Assembly: GCA_021531865.1 (NCBI GenBank)
Contig: JAFBIW010000002.1
Location: forward strand, 1-64,000
Direction: 5' to 3'
Origin: Butyricicoccus pullicaecorum
Lineage (GTDB): Bacteria > Bacillota > Clostridia > Oscillospirales > Butyricicoccaceae
Length of the DNA: 64,000 nt
The notes under the pieces are model-generated. The model did no database searches. It was not told the DNA's origin and saw only the letters and a list, made by a program, of their open reading frames with translations. Of the stretch, positions 1 to 10,044 are shown one piece after another. The translations under genes and the position numbers were made by a program. Within the stretch, counting starts at the first letter, position 1, and every line of letters starts with the position of its first letter.

Positions 1-138
1 GTAATAGAAAGTTGCACGGGGCAATTGAGCGATTGAAAGAAGGATATCCAGAGAATGTCTTTGCCTCAGCTTTTGAACTACCTGTGTTTTCCACACTGGC
101 GCCGCTCGTCTTCCAAAACCAAGGCTTACAAGTTTTTT
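1..138 (-). CDS. IS3-family transposase OrfB, N-terminal fragment
   Basis: Reading the minus strand in the -1 frame from the slippery site gives a continuous frame to the window edge with the typical OrfB opening (VVQKLRQRHSLDILL, then LPRATFYY). In this family OrfB carries the DDE integrase core and is made mainly as an OrfAB fusion by programmed -1 frameshifting. Only about 45 codons are visible, so the catalytic residues cannot be checked and it is unknown whether the gene is intact. Confidence 0.8.
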
Positions 139-425
139 AGGTAATCGTTCTCCGCGCGAAGTCGCTGTACTTCGGCCAGCAGATCTGCTTCCACCGCTTT
201 GGGCAGTTTCTTTGGCCGGCCAGTGCTGCCGCGGCCTCGGCGTTCTATGGCAAAGCCTTCTGGTCCTTCTGTCAGGTAGATTCGTTCCCAGTCTTGTACT
301 CGTTTGTGGCGAATTTCAAATCTCTCTGCCGTTTCACTATAGCTAAGTTTTTCTTTCAGCATAGTTTCTACCACCAGCTTTTTGAATTCTGGTGCGTATT
401 TCTTGTTTGGTATTCCTTTTGGCAT
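126..425 (-). CDS. IS3-family transposase OrfA (helix-turn-helix protein)
   Basis: A 99-residue protein. The N-terminal half (about residues 8-60) is the HTH that binds IS ends, and the C-terminal part has a leucine-rich coiled coil (LLAEVQRLRAENDYLKNL) typical of IS3/IS150 OrfA. I take the start at MPKGIPNKK, position 425, because the purine-rich AGTGGGGTG lies about 7 nt upstream. The frame ends in TAA immediately after the slippery A AAA AAC at 132-138, where a -1 shift leads into orfB. No truncation is seen in this ORF. Confidence 0.88.
   Translation of the reverse strand: MPKGIPNKKYAPEFKKLVVETMLKEKLSYSETAERFEIRHKRVQDWERIYLTEGPEGFAIERRGRGSTGRPKKLPKAVEADLLAEVQRLRAENDYLKNL
132..138 (-). 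other. Programmed -1 frameshift site A_AAA_AAC
   Basis: On the minus strand the orfA codons CTA AAA AAC precede TTG TAA. Slipping back one base gives AAA AAA CTT GTA and continues directly into the OrfB frame. The A AAA AAC heptamer is one of the classic slippery sequences of IS3 elements. No downstream stimulatory structure was worked out. Confidence 0.8.
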
Positions 426-432
426 AACAAAA

Positions 433-482
433 CACCCCACTTGTTAGTTAGTATTATATCATACCGTCTAACAAATGGGGTG
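433..482 (-). promoter_or_regulatory. IS promoter inside a 15-bp inverted repeat that can mask the orfA ribosome site
   Basis: Arms at 433-447 and 468-482 pair over 15 bp; on the minus-strand RNA the only imperfection is a U-G wobble. Between the arms lies an extended -10 (TGATATAAT on the minus strand, hexamer at 453-458). A transcript begun there starts near 446 and contains only one arm, leaving the AGUGGGGUG ribosome site free. A read-through transcript from scrB would contain both arms and could hide it. This resembles the protection described for IS10 and IS50; here it is inference from sequence. Confidence 0.55.
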
Positions 483-489
483 CAGTTCA
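466..489 (-). repeat. Candidate terminal inverted repeat of the IS
   Basis: The minus strand reads TGAACTGCACCCCATTTG from 489, starting with the TG expected at IS3-family tips. It sits between orfA and scrB at the edge of foreign sequence. The partner repeat is outside the window, so the exact tip is uncertain by a few bases. Confidence 0.5.
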
Positions 490-512
490 ACCGGGACGGA
501 CGTTTTGTATCC

Positions 513-1916
513 TCATTTTTCACACATCGGGTAGAGCACAGCCGCGCCCGTGCCCTGATGAAACCGCAGGGTATCACAGCCGTCCGCCGGGTAGAACCGG
601 GTGGACAGGACGGTCTCGCCGCCGTTGACAAAGACCTCGACCGAAGACCGGTCGGCCAGCACGCGCAGGGCATCGACCGTTTCAACCGCCGCGCGGCGCA
701 CGGTGCGTCCCGCACCGCCTTCTTCGAGCATCATCGTCAGCACGCCGTCCGCCCACGAAAGCTTCAGGCTGTCCCGGATGGTCAGGGAGAACGCGCCCGG
801 TGCCTGCCAGCACAGGTCGAACGTCTGCGCCCGCTTTTCCAGCCCGGGCGCAGCGGTGAAGGTCTCCCCTGCCCCGCGCAGTGTTTCCAGCTCGGGCACG
901 GGATACCGCAGCAGCTTCCCGTCCCGCGCGGTCAGGATGCAGGGCACGGTCATACAGTGCTGCCAGCCGTGCGCGGCGGTCGGATTGCCGTAATCCGCGT
1001 CCGGCATCCCCATCCAGCCGAGCTGGATGCGGCGCGCGCCGTCCTCGAAGGACTGGGGTGCGTAAAAGTCGAAGCCGTGGTCAAATTCCTGAAACTCGCC
1101 CAGCGTGCAATCGCCCCGGAAATCGCCGTACAGCGGGAAATAGCCGCAGGCGTAGACATTCTGATACTTCAGCCCGTCCTGCGCAAGTCCCTGCGGCGAG
1201 ACAGCCAGAAACCACTGTCCGTCCAGCTCGAACAGGTCGGGACACTCCCACATGTAGCCGAAGGGCATGGGCGTCGTGATGACATTGATCACCCGCCAGT
1301 GCAGCTTGTCGTCCGACGCGAAGATGAGCACCTCGCCCACGTCGTCCTTCGTCCGCGCACCCTGCACCATATAATAGACGCCGTCCTGCTTCCAAACCTT
1401 GGGATCGCGCACGTGGCAGGTCAGGTTTTCGGGGTAGTCCCGGTTTTCCATCAGGCACTGCTTGCTTTCAACAGTCACGCCGTCGCGCGAGACCGCGAGA
1501 CAGGTGTTGTGTCCCCGCCCGGTGACCACGTAGTCGTAATCGCCCGGATGCTTGACGTTGCCGGTATAGTACAGGTACATCGTCCCGTCCTCGATGTAGG
1601 CCGAGCCGGAGTACACGCCGTGCAGGTCGAAAGTCTGGTCAGGATAGAGCATGACGGGGAGCTGCTCCCAGTGGATGAGGTCTCGGCTGCGGTAATGTCC
1701 CCAGTGCTTGACGCCGCCGTTCGGGTCAAAGGGGCCGTACTGATAAAAGACGTGGTAATCCTCGCCGAAGCGGCACAGGCCGTTCGGGTCGTTCATCCAG
1801 CCGACGGGCGGCATGAGGTGAAACCGCTGCCGGGCCAGGTCGGCGGCGACGGCCGGGCCGTCAGCCTGCTCGACCCGCGAAACCAAACGTTTCAGGTCAC
1901 GATGCAGTGCGTTCAT
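513..1916 (-). CDS. scrB: Sucrose-6-phosphate hydrolase (GH32)
   Basis: A 467-residue glycoside hydrolase family 32 enzyme that splits sucrose-6-phosphate, delivered by the PTS, into glucose-6-phosphate and fructose in the cytoplasm. The family signatures are visible: WMNDPNG at about residues 40-46 (Asp43 the expected nucleophile), RDPKVW, and WECPDLF with the expected acid/base Glu. The C-terminal beta-sandwich module ends close to the stop. It lies 19 bp downstream of scrA, same strand, so the two are almost surely co-transcribed. An IS end begins 23 bp after the stop. Activity on other beta-fructosides cannot be excluded from sequence. Confidence 0.93.
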   Translation of the reverse strand: MNALHRDLKRLVSRVEQADGPAVAADLARQRFHLMPPVGWMNDPNGLCRFGEDYHVFYQYGPFDPNGGVKHWGHYRSRDLIHWEQLPVMLYPDQTFDLHGVYSGSAYIEDGTMYLYYTGNVKHPGDYDYVVTGRGHNTCLAVSRDGVTVESKQCLMENRDYPENLTCHVRDPKVWKQDGVYYMVQGARTKDDVGEVLIFASDDKLHWRVINVITTPMPFGYMWECPDLFELDGQWFLAVSPQGLAQDGLKYQNVYACGYFPLYGDFRGDCTLGEFQEFDHGFDFYAPQSFEDGARRIQLGWMGMPDADYGNPTAAHGWQHCMTVPCILTARDGKLLRYPVPELETLRGAGETFTAAPGLEKRAQTFDLCWQAPGAFSLTIRDSLKLSWADGVLTMMLEEGGAGRTVRRAAVETVDALRVLADRSSVEVFVNGGETVLSTRFYPADGCDTLRFHQGTGAAVLYPMCEK

Positions 1917-1935
1917 ACGGAAATGAGCTCCTTTC

Positions 1936-3904
<1,969 letters not shown>

Positions 3905-3915
3905 TTTCTGTATTT

Positions 3916-3943
3916 ATTATAGCACGTCCAGACAACTTGTAAA
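3916..3943 (-). promoter_or_regulatory. scrA promoter
   Basis: On the minus strand: -35 TTTACA (3938-3943), a 16-nt spacer, and -10 TATAAT (3916-3921). The operator palindrome follows immediately. The 5' UTR to scrA would be about 75 nt. Confidence 0.7.
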
Positions 3944-4033
3944 TACGGCATCTCACCCAAAGTTTCCACCGCGTTTTTGAGCACTTTGCCCGACTCTGTG
4001 AAGAAACTATTCCATATGGCCGGCTTTTCGATA

Positions 4034-4070
4034 TAAAAAAGTCCGCACGGCAAAATGTGCCGTGCGGACT
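4034..4070 (-). terminator. Intrinsic terminator of the LacI-type regulator gene
   Basis: A 13-bp perfect stem (4040-4052 with 4058-4070), GC-rich, followed on the minus strand by a T run. It lies about 30 bp downstream of the regulator stop codon and separates it from the scrA promoter. Confidence 0.85.
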
Positions 4071-4100
4071 CCCTCGTCTCCGCTCTTGTTTTCTGGCTTT

Positions 4101-5093
4101 TTATCCAATTTTTCCAGTGGATTCTTGACAAATGATCTCATATCCCAGCCGAATCTCCTGCCGCATCCCGGCCTGACCGTTCAGGATGCCCAGTAGAATC
4201 CGGACGGCTTCCTCCCCACTCTTCTCATAATAATAGTGAGCGGTGGTCAGGGTCGGGCGCACCAGCTCGGACAGGCGCGAGTGACCGACGCCGACGACGC
4301 CGACCGTCTCCGGCACCCTTTTTCCCGCCGCCTGCAGCGTGCGAATCGCGCCGATCGCAATGGAATCGGTTGCACAAAACAGCCCATCAAATTTCATGTT
4401 CCGCTTGAGCAGGCGCGCGCAGGCCTCCTGCCCGCCCTCGAACGAGAACGGGGTCTGCTCGGTCAGCGCGTCGTCCCACGGCAGACCGGCCGCGGCCAGC
4501 GCGTTCTGCACGCCTTTTTTGCGCAGCATGCCGGCCGCATGGTCGCGCGTGGTCACGCCGATATAGGCGATGCGCCGCCGGCCGGTCTCGATCAGATGGG
4601 CGGTCAGCGCGCGGGCGGCGGCTTCGTCGTCGTGGAAGACACAGGAGCAGTCGACCGAATGCTGCCCGATCACAACGATGGGCACCTGTGACTCCCGGAT
4701 GGCCTTGCGGTGCGCGGGCGACAGGACGGTCGCAATGAGCAGCACGCCGTCCACATGACCCTTACGGAAAACCTCGAGATATTCCAGCTCGCGTGCGGCG
4801 TTGTTTTCGGTGTTCGCCAGCAGGAGCTGGAATTCCGTACCGTCGAGGGCGCGCGAAATGCCGCGCATGATCCGGCTGACCGACTCCGAATCAATGCGGG
4901 GCAGAATGACCCCGATCAGGCGGCTGCGCCCGGTGCGCAGCATCTGCGCCTGCCGCGAAGGCACATATCCGGTCTCCTCAATGACCCTGCGGATGGCCTC
5001 CCGTTTTTCTTCGCTGATATAGCCGTCGTTCAGGTAACGCGATACCGCCGTTTTGGACACGCCCGCCCGCGCGGCGATCTCCGCGATGGTCAT
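4101..5093 (-). CDS. scrR: LacI-family transcriptional regulator of the sucrose operon
   Basis: A 330-residue LacI/GalR repressor. The N-terminal HTH and hinge helix are clear (MTIAEIAARAGVSKTAVSRY at residues 1-20), followed by a periplasmic-binding-protein-like sugar-sensing domain. I chose the ATG at 5093 because AAGGAGGAG lies 8 nt upstream; an in-frame codon 9 residues earlier lacks a site. It reads in the same direction as scrA and scrB but is separated from them by a terminator and an independent promoter. The nearby palindrome and position imply that it represses scrAB; the inducer is not shown by sequence. The symbol is by context. Confidence 0.87.
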   Translation of the reverse strand: MTIAEIAARAGVSKTAVSRYLNDGYISEEKREAIRRVIEETGYVPSRQAQMLRTGRSRLIGVILPRIDSESVSRIMRGISRALDGTEFQLLLANTENNAARELEYLEVFRKGHVDGVLLIATVLSPAHRKAIRESQVPIVVIGQHSVDCSCVFHDDEAAARALTAHLIETGRRRIAYIGVTTRDHAAGMLRKKGVQNALAAAGLPWDDALTEQTPFSFEGGQEACARLLKRNMKFDGLFCATDSIAIGAIRTLQAAGKRVPETVGVVGVGHSRLSELVRPTLTTAHYYYEKSGEEAVRILLGILNGQAGMRQEIRLGYEIICQESTGKIG

Positions 5094-5138
5094 ACCGATC
5101 TCCTCCTTGTCCCATGTCAAAATGTTTGAATCAGTATT

Positions 5139-5167
5139 ATTTTATCATGCCCGTGTCCCGCCGTCAA
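5139..5167 (-). promoter_or_regulatory. Promoter of the LacI-type regulator
   Basis: Minus strand -35 TTGACG (5162-5167), 17-nt spacer, -10 TAAAAT (5139-5144), about 45 bp upstream of the chosen start codon. A good sigma-A match. Confidence 0.65.
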
Positions 5168-5232
5168 ACCGTCCGTGACCGGACACAGCCGGTCTGTTTT
5201 GTCCGTGTGAGAAGGAAAGCGTCCGGGAGTGA

Positions 5233-5261
5233 TTGCATTTCCCGCGCTGACCTGATAAAAT
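5233..5261 (+). promoter_or_regulatory. Promoter of the antiporter gene
   Basis: -35 TTGCAT (5233-5238), 17-nt spacer, -10 TAAAAT (5256-5261), about 40 bp upstream of the TTG start codon at 5301. Confidence 0.6.
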
Positions 5262-5300
5262 GAACGTGTATTGTTGTTTTTCGGAAAAGGAGGATCCTGT

Positions 5301-6911
5301 TTGACTATCACCCTGCTTCTGGGGGCGTGCGTGATCCTGGCGTGCATCCTTTCCGGCAAGGTCTCACAGCGCTTCGGCGTCCCCACCCTGCTCGCTTTCA
5401 TCGTACTGGGCATGGTTTTCGGCTCGGACGGCCTGTTCAAGATCCCGTTCGACAACTATGCCTTCGCTGAGAATGTCTCCTCCGCCGCACTTGTGCTCAT
5501 CATGTTCTACGGCGGCTTCGGCACCAACTGGCGCGCGGCCCGGCCGGTCGCCGTCAAGGCGCTGCTGCTGTCCTCGCTCGGCGTCGTACTGACCGCCGGT
5601 CTGACCGGTCTGTTCTGCCATGTCGTGCTCGGCCTGCCCCTGCTTGAGGGTCTGCTGATCGGCTCGGTGCTCGGCTCGACCGACGCGGCCTCGGTCTTCT
5701 CGATCCTGCGTTCCAAGCAGCTCAACCTGAAATACGGCACCGCCTCCCTGCTCGAGGTCGAGAGCGGCTCGAACGATCCCTTCGCCTATATGATGACCGT
5801 CGTGCTGCTCGCCGCCCTGCGTGGAGAGCGCGCCACCCCGGCTGGGGTAGCCGTCATGCTGGTGACGCAGATCACGGTCGGCGTGCTGACCGGTATCGTG
5901 ACCGGCGTGCTCTCGGGCGTGATCCTGCGCCGCTCCCGGCTTTCGAGCGACAGCGTCGGCTCGATCTTCGTCTTTGCGATCGCTTTTCTGTCCTACGCGG
6001 CGGCCGGTGTGCTGGGCGGCAACGGATACCTCAGCGCCTATCTGGCCGGCATCCTGCTGGGCAACACCCGCATCCCGCACAAAAACAATCTGGTACACTT
6101 CTTCGACGGCGTGACCAGCCTGACGCAGATGCTGCTGTTTTTCCTGCTCGGCCTGCTGTCCCTGCCCTCCCGCCTGCCCGCCGTCCTGCCGATGGCCTGC
6201 GCGGTCGCCCTGTTCCTGACGCTGGTTGCCCGCCCGATTGCCTGCGCCCTGCTGCTCACCCCGCTGCGCTGCTCGCTCAACCAGCAGCTATTGATCTCAT
6301 GGGCCGGTCTGCGCGGCGCGGCCTCGATCGTCTTCGCGGTCACCGTGACGGTCTCGGGGCTTCATCTGACCGGCGACCTGTTCCACATCGTCTTCGCGGT
6401 CGTCCTGCTCTCGATCGCGCTGCAGGGCTCCCTGCTCCCGCTGGCCGCCCGGAAAACAGACATGATCGACGACAGCGCAAACGTCATGAAGACCTTCAAC
6501 GATTATGTCGAGGAGACCGCCGTGCGGTTCATCCAGATTCGGATTCAGGAGGGACACCCTTGGGCGGGTCAGCCGGTGCGCGCGCTCAGCCTGCCGCCCC
6601 GTATCCTGCTCGTCATGGTGCTGCGCGGCGCGGAAACCCTGACGCCGGGCGGCGACACCGTTCTGTGCGCGGGCGATGTAGCTGTGCTGTGCGGTCAGGG
6701 CTTCGAGGACGAACGGCACATCGGCCTGTATGAGGTCTCCGTCAGCGTGGATCATCCGTGGGCGGATCACCGCTTGTACGACCTCAGTCTGCCGCAGGGC
6801 GAGCTGGTCGTACTGATCCGGCGCGGAGAGGACACCGTTATTCCGAGCGGTCAGACCCACGTGCGCGCGGGCGATGTTCTGGTGCTCAACCGGGACGAAA
6901 GCCGCGCATAA
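5301..6911 (+). CDS. Potassium/proton antiporter with two RCK_C domains
   Basis: A 536-residue cation/proton antiporter of the CPA1 (NhaP/CvrA-like) type. About residues 1-390 form the hydrophobic exchanger domain with roughly 12 membrane helices. Two TrkA-C/RCK_C repeats follow (WAGQPVRALSLP... and WADHRLYDLSLPQ...), which in this family bind regulatory ligands and favour K+ over Na+. I prefer the TTG at 5301, where AAGGAGGA stands about 6 nt upstream, over earlier frames. It probably exports K+ or Na+ in exchange for protons. A DUF1015 gene follows 45 bp later on the same strand. Confidence 0.85.
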   Translation: MTITLLLGACVILACILSGKVSQRFGVPTLLAFIVLGMVFGSDGLFKIPFDNYAFAENVSSAALVLIMFYGGFGTNWRAARPVAVKALLLSSLGVVLTAGLTGLFCHVVLGLPLLEGLLIGSVLGSTDAASVFSILRSKQLNLKYGTASLLEVESGSNDPFAYMMTVVLLAALRGERATPAGVAVMLVTQITVGVLTGIVTGVLSGVILRRSRLSSDSVGSIFVFAIAFLSYAAAGVLGGNGYLSAYLAGILLGNTRIPHKNNLVHFFDGVTSLTQMLLFFLLGLLSLPSRLPAVLPMACAVALFLTLVARPIACALLLTPLRCSLNQQLLISWAGLRGAASIVFAVTVTVSGLHLTGDLFHIVFAVVLLSIALQGSLLPLAARKTDMIDDSANVMKTFNDYVEETAVRFIQIRIQEGHPWAGQPVRALSLPPRILLVMVLRGAETLTPGGDTVLCAGDVAVLCGQGFEDERHIGLYEVSVSVDHPWADHRLYDLSLPQGELVVLIRRGEDTVIPSGQTHVRAGDVLVLNRDESRA

Positions 6912-6956
6912 CCTTTAATTTGTTTAAATTTTTCCATATTTCTGGAGGTTTTACTT

Positions 6957-8258
6957 ATGAATACACCCATTCGACTTCCCAAGCTGCTGATGCCGCGCCC
7001 GGGTACCGACCTGTCCAAGTGGGCGGTCGTCGCCTGCGACCAGTACACCTCACAGCCCGATTACTGGGCGGCGGCGGACGCCTTTGTCGGCGGCGCGCCC
7101 TCGACCCTGCGGCTGACCCTGCCCGAGATCTATCTGGAGCAGGACGGCGTTTCCGACCGCGTCGCGGCGATCCAGCAGACCATGTGTCAGTATCTGGCCG
7201 ACGGCACGCTGGTCGAGCGTGAGCCCGGCCTGATGCTGGTCGAGCGCACCACCCAGTCGGGCGTGCGCCGGGGCGTCATGCTGGCCTTCGACCTCGAAGC
7301 CTATGATTACAAGCCCGGCTCCCAGTCCCTCATCCGCCCGACCGAGAAGACCGTGCCCGAGCGCATCCCGCCCCGCCTGGCCGTCCGCCGTGGCGCACCG
7401 GTCGAGCTGCCCCACATCATGCTGCTGATCGACGATCCCGACCGCGCGATTATTGAGCCGCTGTTTGCGCAGAAGGCGCAGTTTGAGCAGGCCTATGACA
7501 CCGACCTGATGCTGAACGGCGGCCATCTGTCCGGCTGGTTCGTACCCGAGGGTGCGGAGACCGACGCGCTGCTCACGCGTATGGCCCGCCTGTCCGATCC
7601 CGAGGTCTTCCGCGCCAAGTACAATCTGACCGGAGAACACGCCGTCCTGCCCTTCGCTTCGGGTGATGGCAACCACTCGATGGCGACCGCCAAGGCGGCG
7701 TGGGACGAGATCAAGGCCGGTCTGACCGAGGCCGAGCGTGAGACCCATCCGGCGCGCTTCGTGCTGGCCGAGGTGGTCAACGTGCACGACGAAAGCCTGC
7801 TGATCGAGGGCATCCATCGCGTGCTGTTCGGCGCGACGGCGGACGAGGTCATCGCGGCGGCGAACGCCTTCTTCTCGGCGCGCGGCGGCAAGGCTTACGG
7901 CGGCACAGCGGCATCGGACGACGCGCAGGTCTTCCCGATCTGCTGCGGCGGCGTAGAAGGCGTGCTGTGCGTCGAGCATTCGCCTTGGGCGCTGCCGGTC
8001 GCGACGCTCCAGAACTTTCTCGACGACTTCACCGCGAACCATCCGGATGCAAAGATCGACTACATCCACGGCCCCGACGTCGTCCGCCAGCTTGCGCAGG
8101 ACGCGCACAACGTCGGCTTCCTCCTGCCCGACCCGGCCAAGGAGGATCTGTTCCGCGGCGTCATTCTGGACGGCGTCCTGCCCCGCAAGACCTTCTCGAT
8201 GGGCGAGGCGCAGGAGAAGCGCTACTACATGGAAGCCCGCCGGATCATCCCGGAATAA
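6957..8258 (+). CDS. DUF1015 family protein
   Basis: A 433-residue soluble protein recognised as DUF1015 by its opening (LPKLLMPRPGTDLSKW), the WAVVACDQYTSQPDYW segment, and the conserved GDGNHSMATAK motif near residues 236-246. The biochemical function of the family is not established to my knowledge. In other genomes it often accompanies serine biosynthesis genes, which are not seen here. Ribosome site GGAGG lies about 8 nt upstream. It may be co-transcribed with the antiporter, and a strong terminator follows directly. Confidence 0.85.
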   Translation: MNTPIRLPKLLMPRPGTDLSKWAVVACDQYTSQPDYWAAADAFVGGAPSTLRLTLPEIYLEQDGVSDRVAAIQQTMCQYLADGTLVEREPGLMLVERTTQSGVRRGVMLAFDLEAYDYKPGSQSLIRPTEKTVPERIPPRLAVRRGAPVELPHIMLLIDDPDRAIIEPLFAQKAQFEQAYDTDLMLNGGHLSGWFVPEGAETDALLTRMARLSDPEVFRAKYNLTGEHAVLPFASGDGNHSMATAKAAWDEIKAGLTEAERETHPARFVLAEVVNVHDESLLIEGIHRVLFGATADEVIAAANAFFSARGGKAYGGTAASDDAQVFPICCGGVEGVLCVEHSPWALPVATLQNFLDDFTANHPDAKIDYIHGPDVVRQLAQDAHNVGFLLPDPAKEDLFRGVILDGVLPRKTFSMGEAQEKRYYMEARRIIPE

Positions 8259-8280
8259 GGACGAAAATTAAATAAAAAAA

Positions 8281-8307
8281 AGCGGATACCGTGTGGTATC
8301 CGCTTTT
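8281..8307. terminator. Bidirectional terminator between DUF1015 and uridine-kinase-like gene
   Basis: Stem AGCGGATACC with GGTATCCGCT around a GTGT loop, flanked by an A-rich run on the left and TTTTCTT on the right, so it can stop both convergent genes. Confidence 0.85.
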
Positions 8308-8308
8308 C

Positions 8309-9973
8309 TTATAGCTTATAGCAGCCGCCGCCGATGAACTCACGCAGGAGCGAAGTCTGGGGCACGCTGTCCGCCGGAACGGGCAGGAAATAATTGAGGA
8401 ATTTGAGCAGGCGCTTGGCCTCGAGATAAGCCTCGCTGTCCCGGGGCACGCCCAAGAGCAGCGGCTCGACATAGGGCTTGAGCAAAGCGGTCTCATAAAG
8501 CAGCGCCGAATTAAAAATCACGTCCGCGCTGTCCTGATAGGGGAAAATGTTGCGCTCCTCCCCCTGCCGGACGGACGGCCACATCCGGATGGTCGCTTCC
8601 GCGCTGTAGCCCCGGGTGCGGGCGTCCCGCTCGATCCGCCGCAGCAGCCGGGCGTCGGTCGTCGGGATGCGGTTGTGCCGGTCGACATTCAGCGTGGTCA
8701 GGCAACTGATATAAATTCGATACTTGCTCTCCTCCGGCAAAGCATAGGAGAACTTGTCGTTCAGACAGTGGATGCCCTCGATGACCAGTACATCGTTCGC
8801 GCCCAGCGTCAGCTCGTCGCCGTTATACTCCCGCACGCCCTTTTTGAAGTTGAACTGGGGCAGCGCAATCGTCTCGCCTGCCAGAAGCCGGTTCATGTCT
8901 CCGTTGAACAGCTCAACGTCCATTGCGCCCAAGCTCTCGAAGTCGTACTGACCGTTCTCGTCCCGGGGTGTGTCGACCCGGTTTTTGAAATAGTTGTCGG
9001 TCGAAATCGCGTGCGGAAGCAGCCCGCATGCCAGAAGCTGTGTGCACAGGCGATGAGAAAAGGTGGTCTTGCCCGAGGAGGACGGCCCGGCGATCATAAC
9101 GAAGCGCACGCCCGGACGGGCGGCAATCTCGGCGGCAATATCACCGATTCGTTTTTCCATCAGCGCCTCATTTGACAGGATCATCTGCACGGCGTTCCCC
9201 TGCGAGATCACCTTGTTCATTTGGCCGACGTCAGACACGCGGAGCGCCTCCGACCGCAGTACAGCGTTGTGCATCTCGCGGAAGACCTTCATGGAAGGCT
9301 CGAAGGGTGCAAGCTGCTCGGGGTCGTGCTGGCTGGGCAGACGCAGGATGAAGCCGTCCTCGAACGGCGCGAGTGCGAAGCACTTCAGATAGCCGGTGTC
9401 GGGCAGCATATAGCCGTAAAAATAGTCGGTCAGGTCGTCGAGCGCATACACCTTGACCTGAGAACGAATGTTAAAGCGCAGAAGCTGCGCCTTGTCCGCC
9501 ATACCGGTCTGCTCAAACAGGGCAATCGCGTCATCCGTTTCGAGCACCCGCTTGCGGATCGGGACGGCCTGCGCAGCGAGCTCCCGCATCCGGGCCTCAA
9601 CCCGGCCGAGCAAATCCCCATTGATAGCAGGTACGCCTTCCGCCCGGATAAAGAGCGCGTGGCTGATCGAATACTCGACCGTCAGGCGTGCGTCCGCCCC
9701 GGCCACGTCGCGGAAGGCCTTGAGCAGGAGCAGCACCACGCTGCGCTCGTAGGTCTGGATGCCCGGCTTGTCCGCCGCCGTCAGAAAGCGCAGGGTGCAG
9801 TCCCGGTCAAGCGTATGATTCAGTTCGCAGAGCTTACCATTCCGCTCGGCCAGCAGAATGTCGTGCGCGTATTGCTTCTGAAAATCCGCGGCGATCTCCC
9901 GGAAGGACGTGCCGGCCGGATACGCGCAGACCGCGCCGTCCACCGTCACCCGCAGCAGATTGGTCTGATCCAT
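8309..9973 (-). CDS. TGS-like/uridine kinase fusion protein (nucleoside kinase)
   Basis: A 554-residue protein. The N-terminus resembles a TGS/ubiquitin-like fold (residues about 5-65). A central region resembles the second domain of threonyl-tRNA synthetases. From about residue 280 there is a phosphoribulokinase/uridine kinase domain with Walker A AGPSSSGKTTFSHRL and a Walker B-like DVLVIEGIHCL. Such fusions are common in Firmicutes and annotated as nucleoside kinases; true substrate is uncertain. Two ATGs are close together: the second (9973) has the better spacing to AAGGAGG. It ends at the shared terminator at 8281. A TATAAT at about 10020 on the minus strand may be its -10. Confidence 0.82.
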   Translation of the reverse strand: MDQTNLLRVTVDGAVCAYPAGTSFREIAADFQKQYAHDILLAERNGKLCELNHTLDRDCTLRFLTAADKPGIQTYERSVVLLLLKAFRDVAGADARLTVEYSISHALFIRAEGVPAINGDLLGRVEARMRELAAQAVPIRKRVLETDDAIALFEQTGMADKAQLLRFNIRSQVKVYALDDLTDYFYGYMLPDTGYLKCFALAPFEDGFILRLPSQHDPEQLAPFEPSMKVFREMHNAVLRSEALRVSDVGQMNKVISQGNAVQMILSNEALMEKRIGDIAAEIAARPGVRFVMIAGPSSSGKTTFSHRLCTQLLACGLLPHAISTDNYFKNRVDTPRDENGQYDFESLGAMDVELFNGDMNRLLAGETIALPQFNFKKGVREYNGDELTLGANDVLVIEGIHCLNDKFSYALPEESKYRIYISCLTTLNVDRHNRIPTTDARLLRRIERDARTRGYSAEATIRMWPSVRQGEERNIFPYQDSADVIFNSALLYETALLKPYVEPLLLGVPRDSEAYLEAKRLLKFLNYFLPVPADSVPQTSLLREFIGGGCYKL

Positions 9974-10044
9974 AAACATTCCTCCTTCGATCCGTCTGAT
10001 CGGGCGGATCCTATTCTTTTATTATACGCAGTCTGCGCGTTTGA

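Larger units (their letters stand above)
1..489 (-). mobile_element. IS3-family insertion sequence (IS150-like), truncated by window edge
   Basis: The stretch holds orfA complete, the start of orfB in the -1 frame, a slippery heptamer between them, and a candidate terminal inverted repeat at 466-489 whose minus-strand reading begins TGAACTGCACCCC. The outer end lies 23 bp beyond the stop codon of scrB, so the insertion appears not to have cut that gene. The other end and the target duplication are outside the window. Family assignment rests on the OrfA/OrfB layout and protein motifs; group assignment is a recollection of similar ends. Confidence 0.85.
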
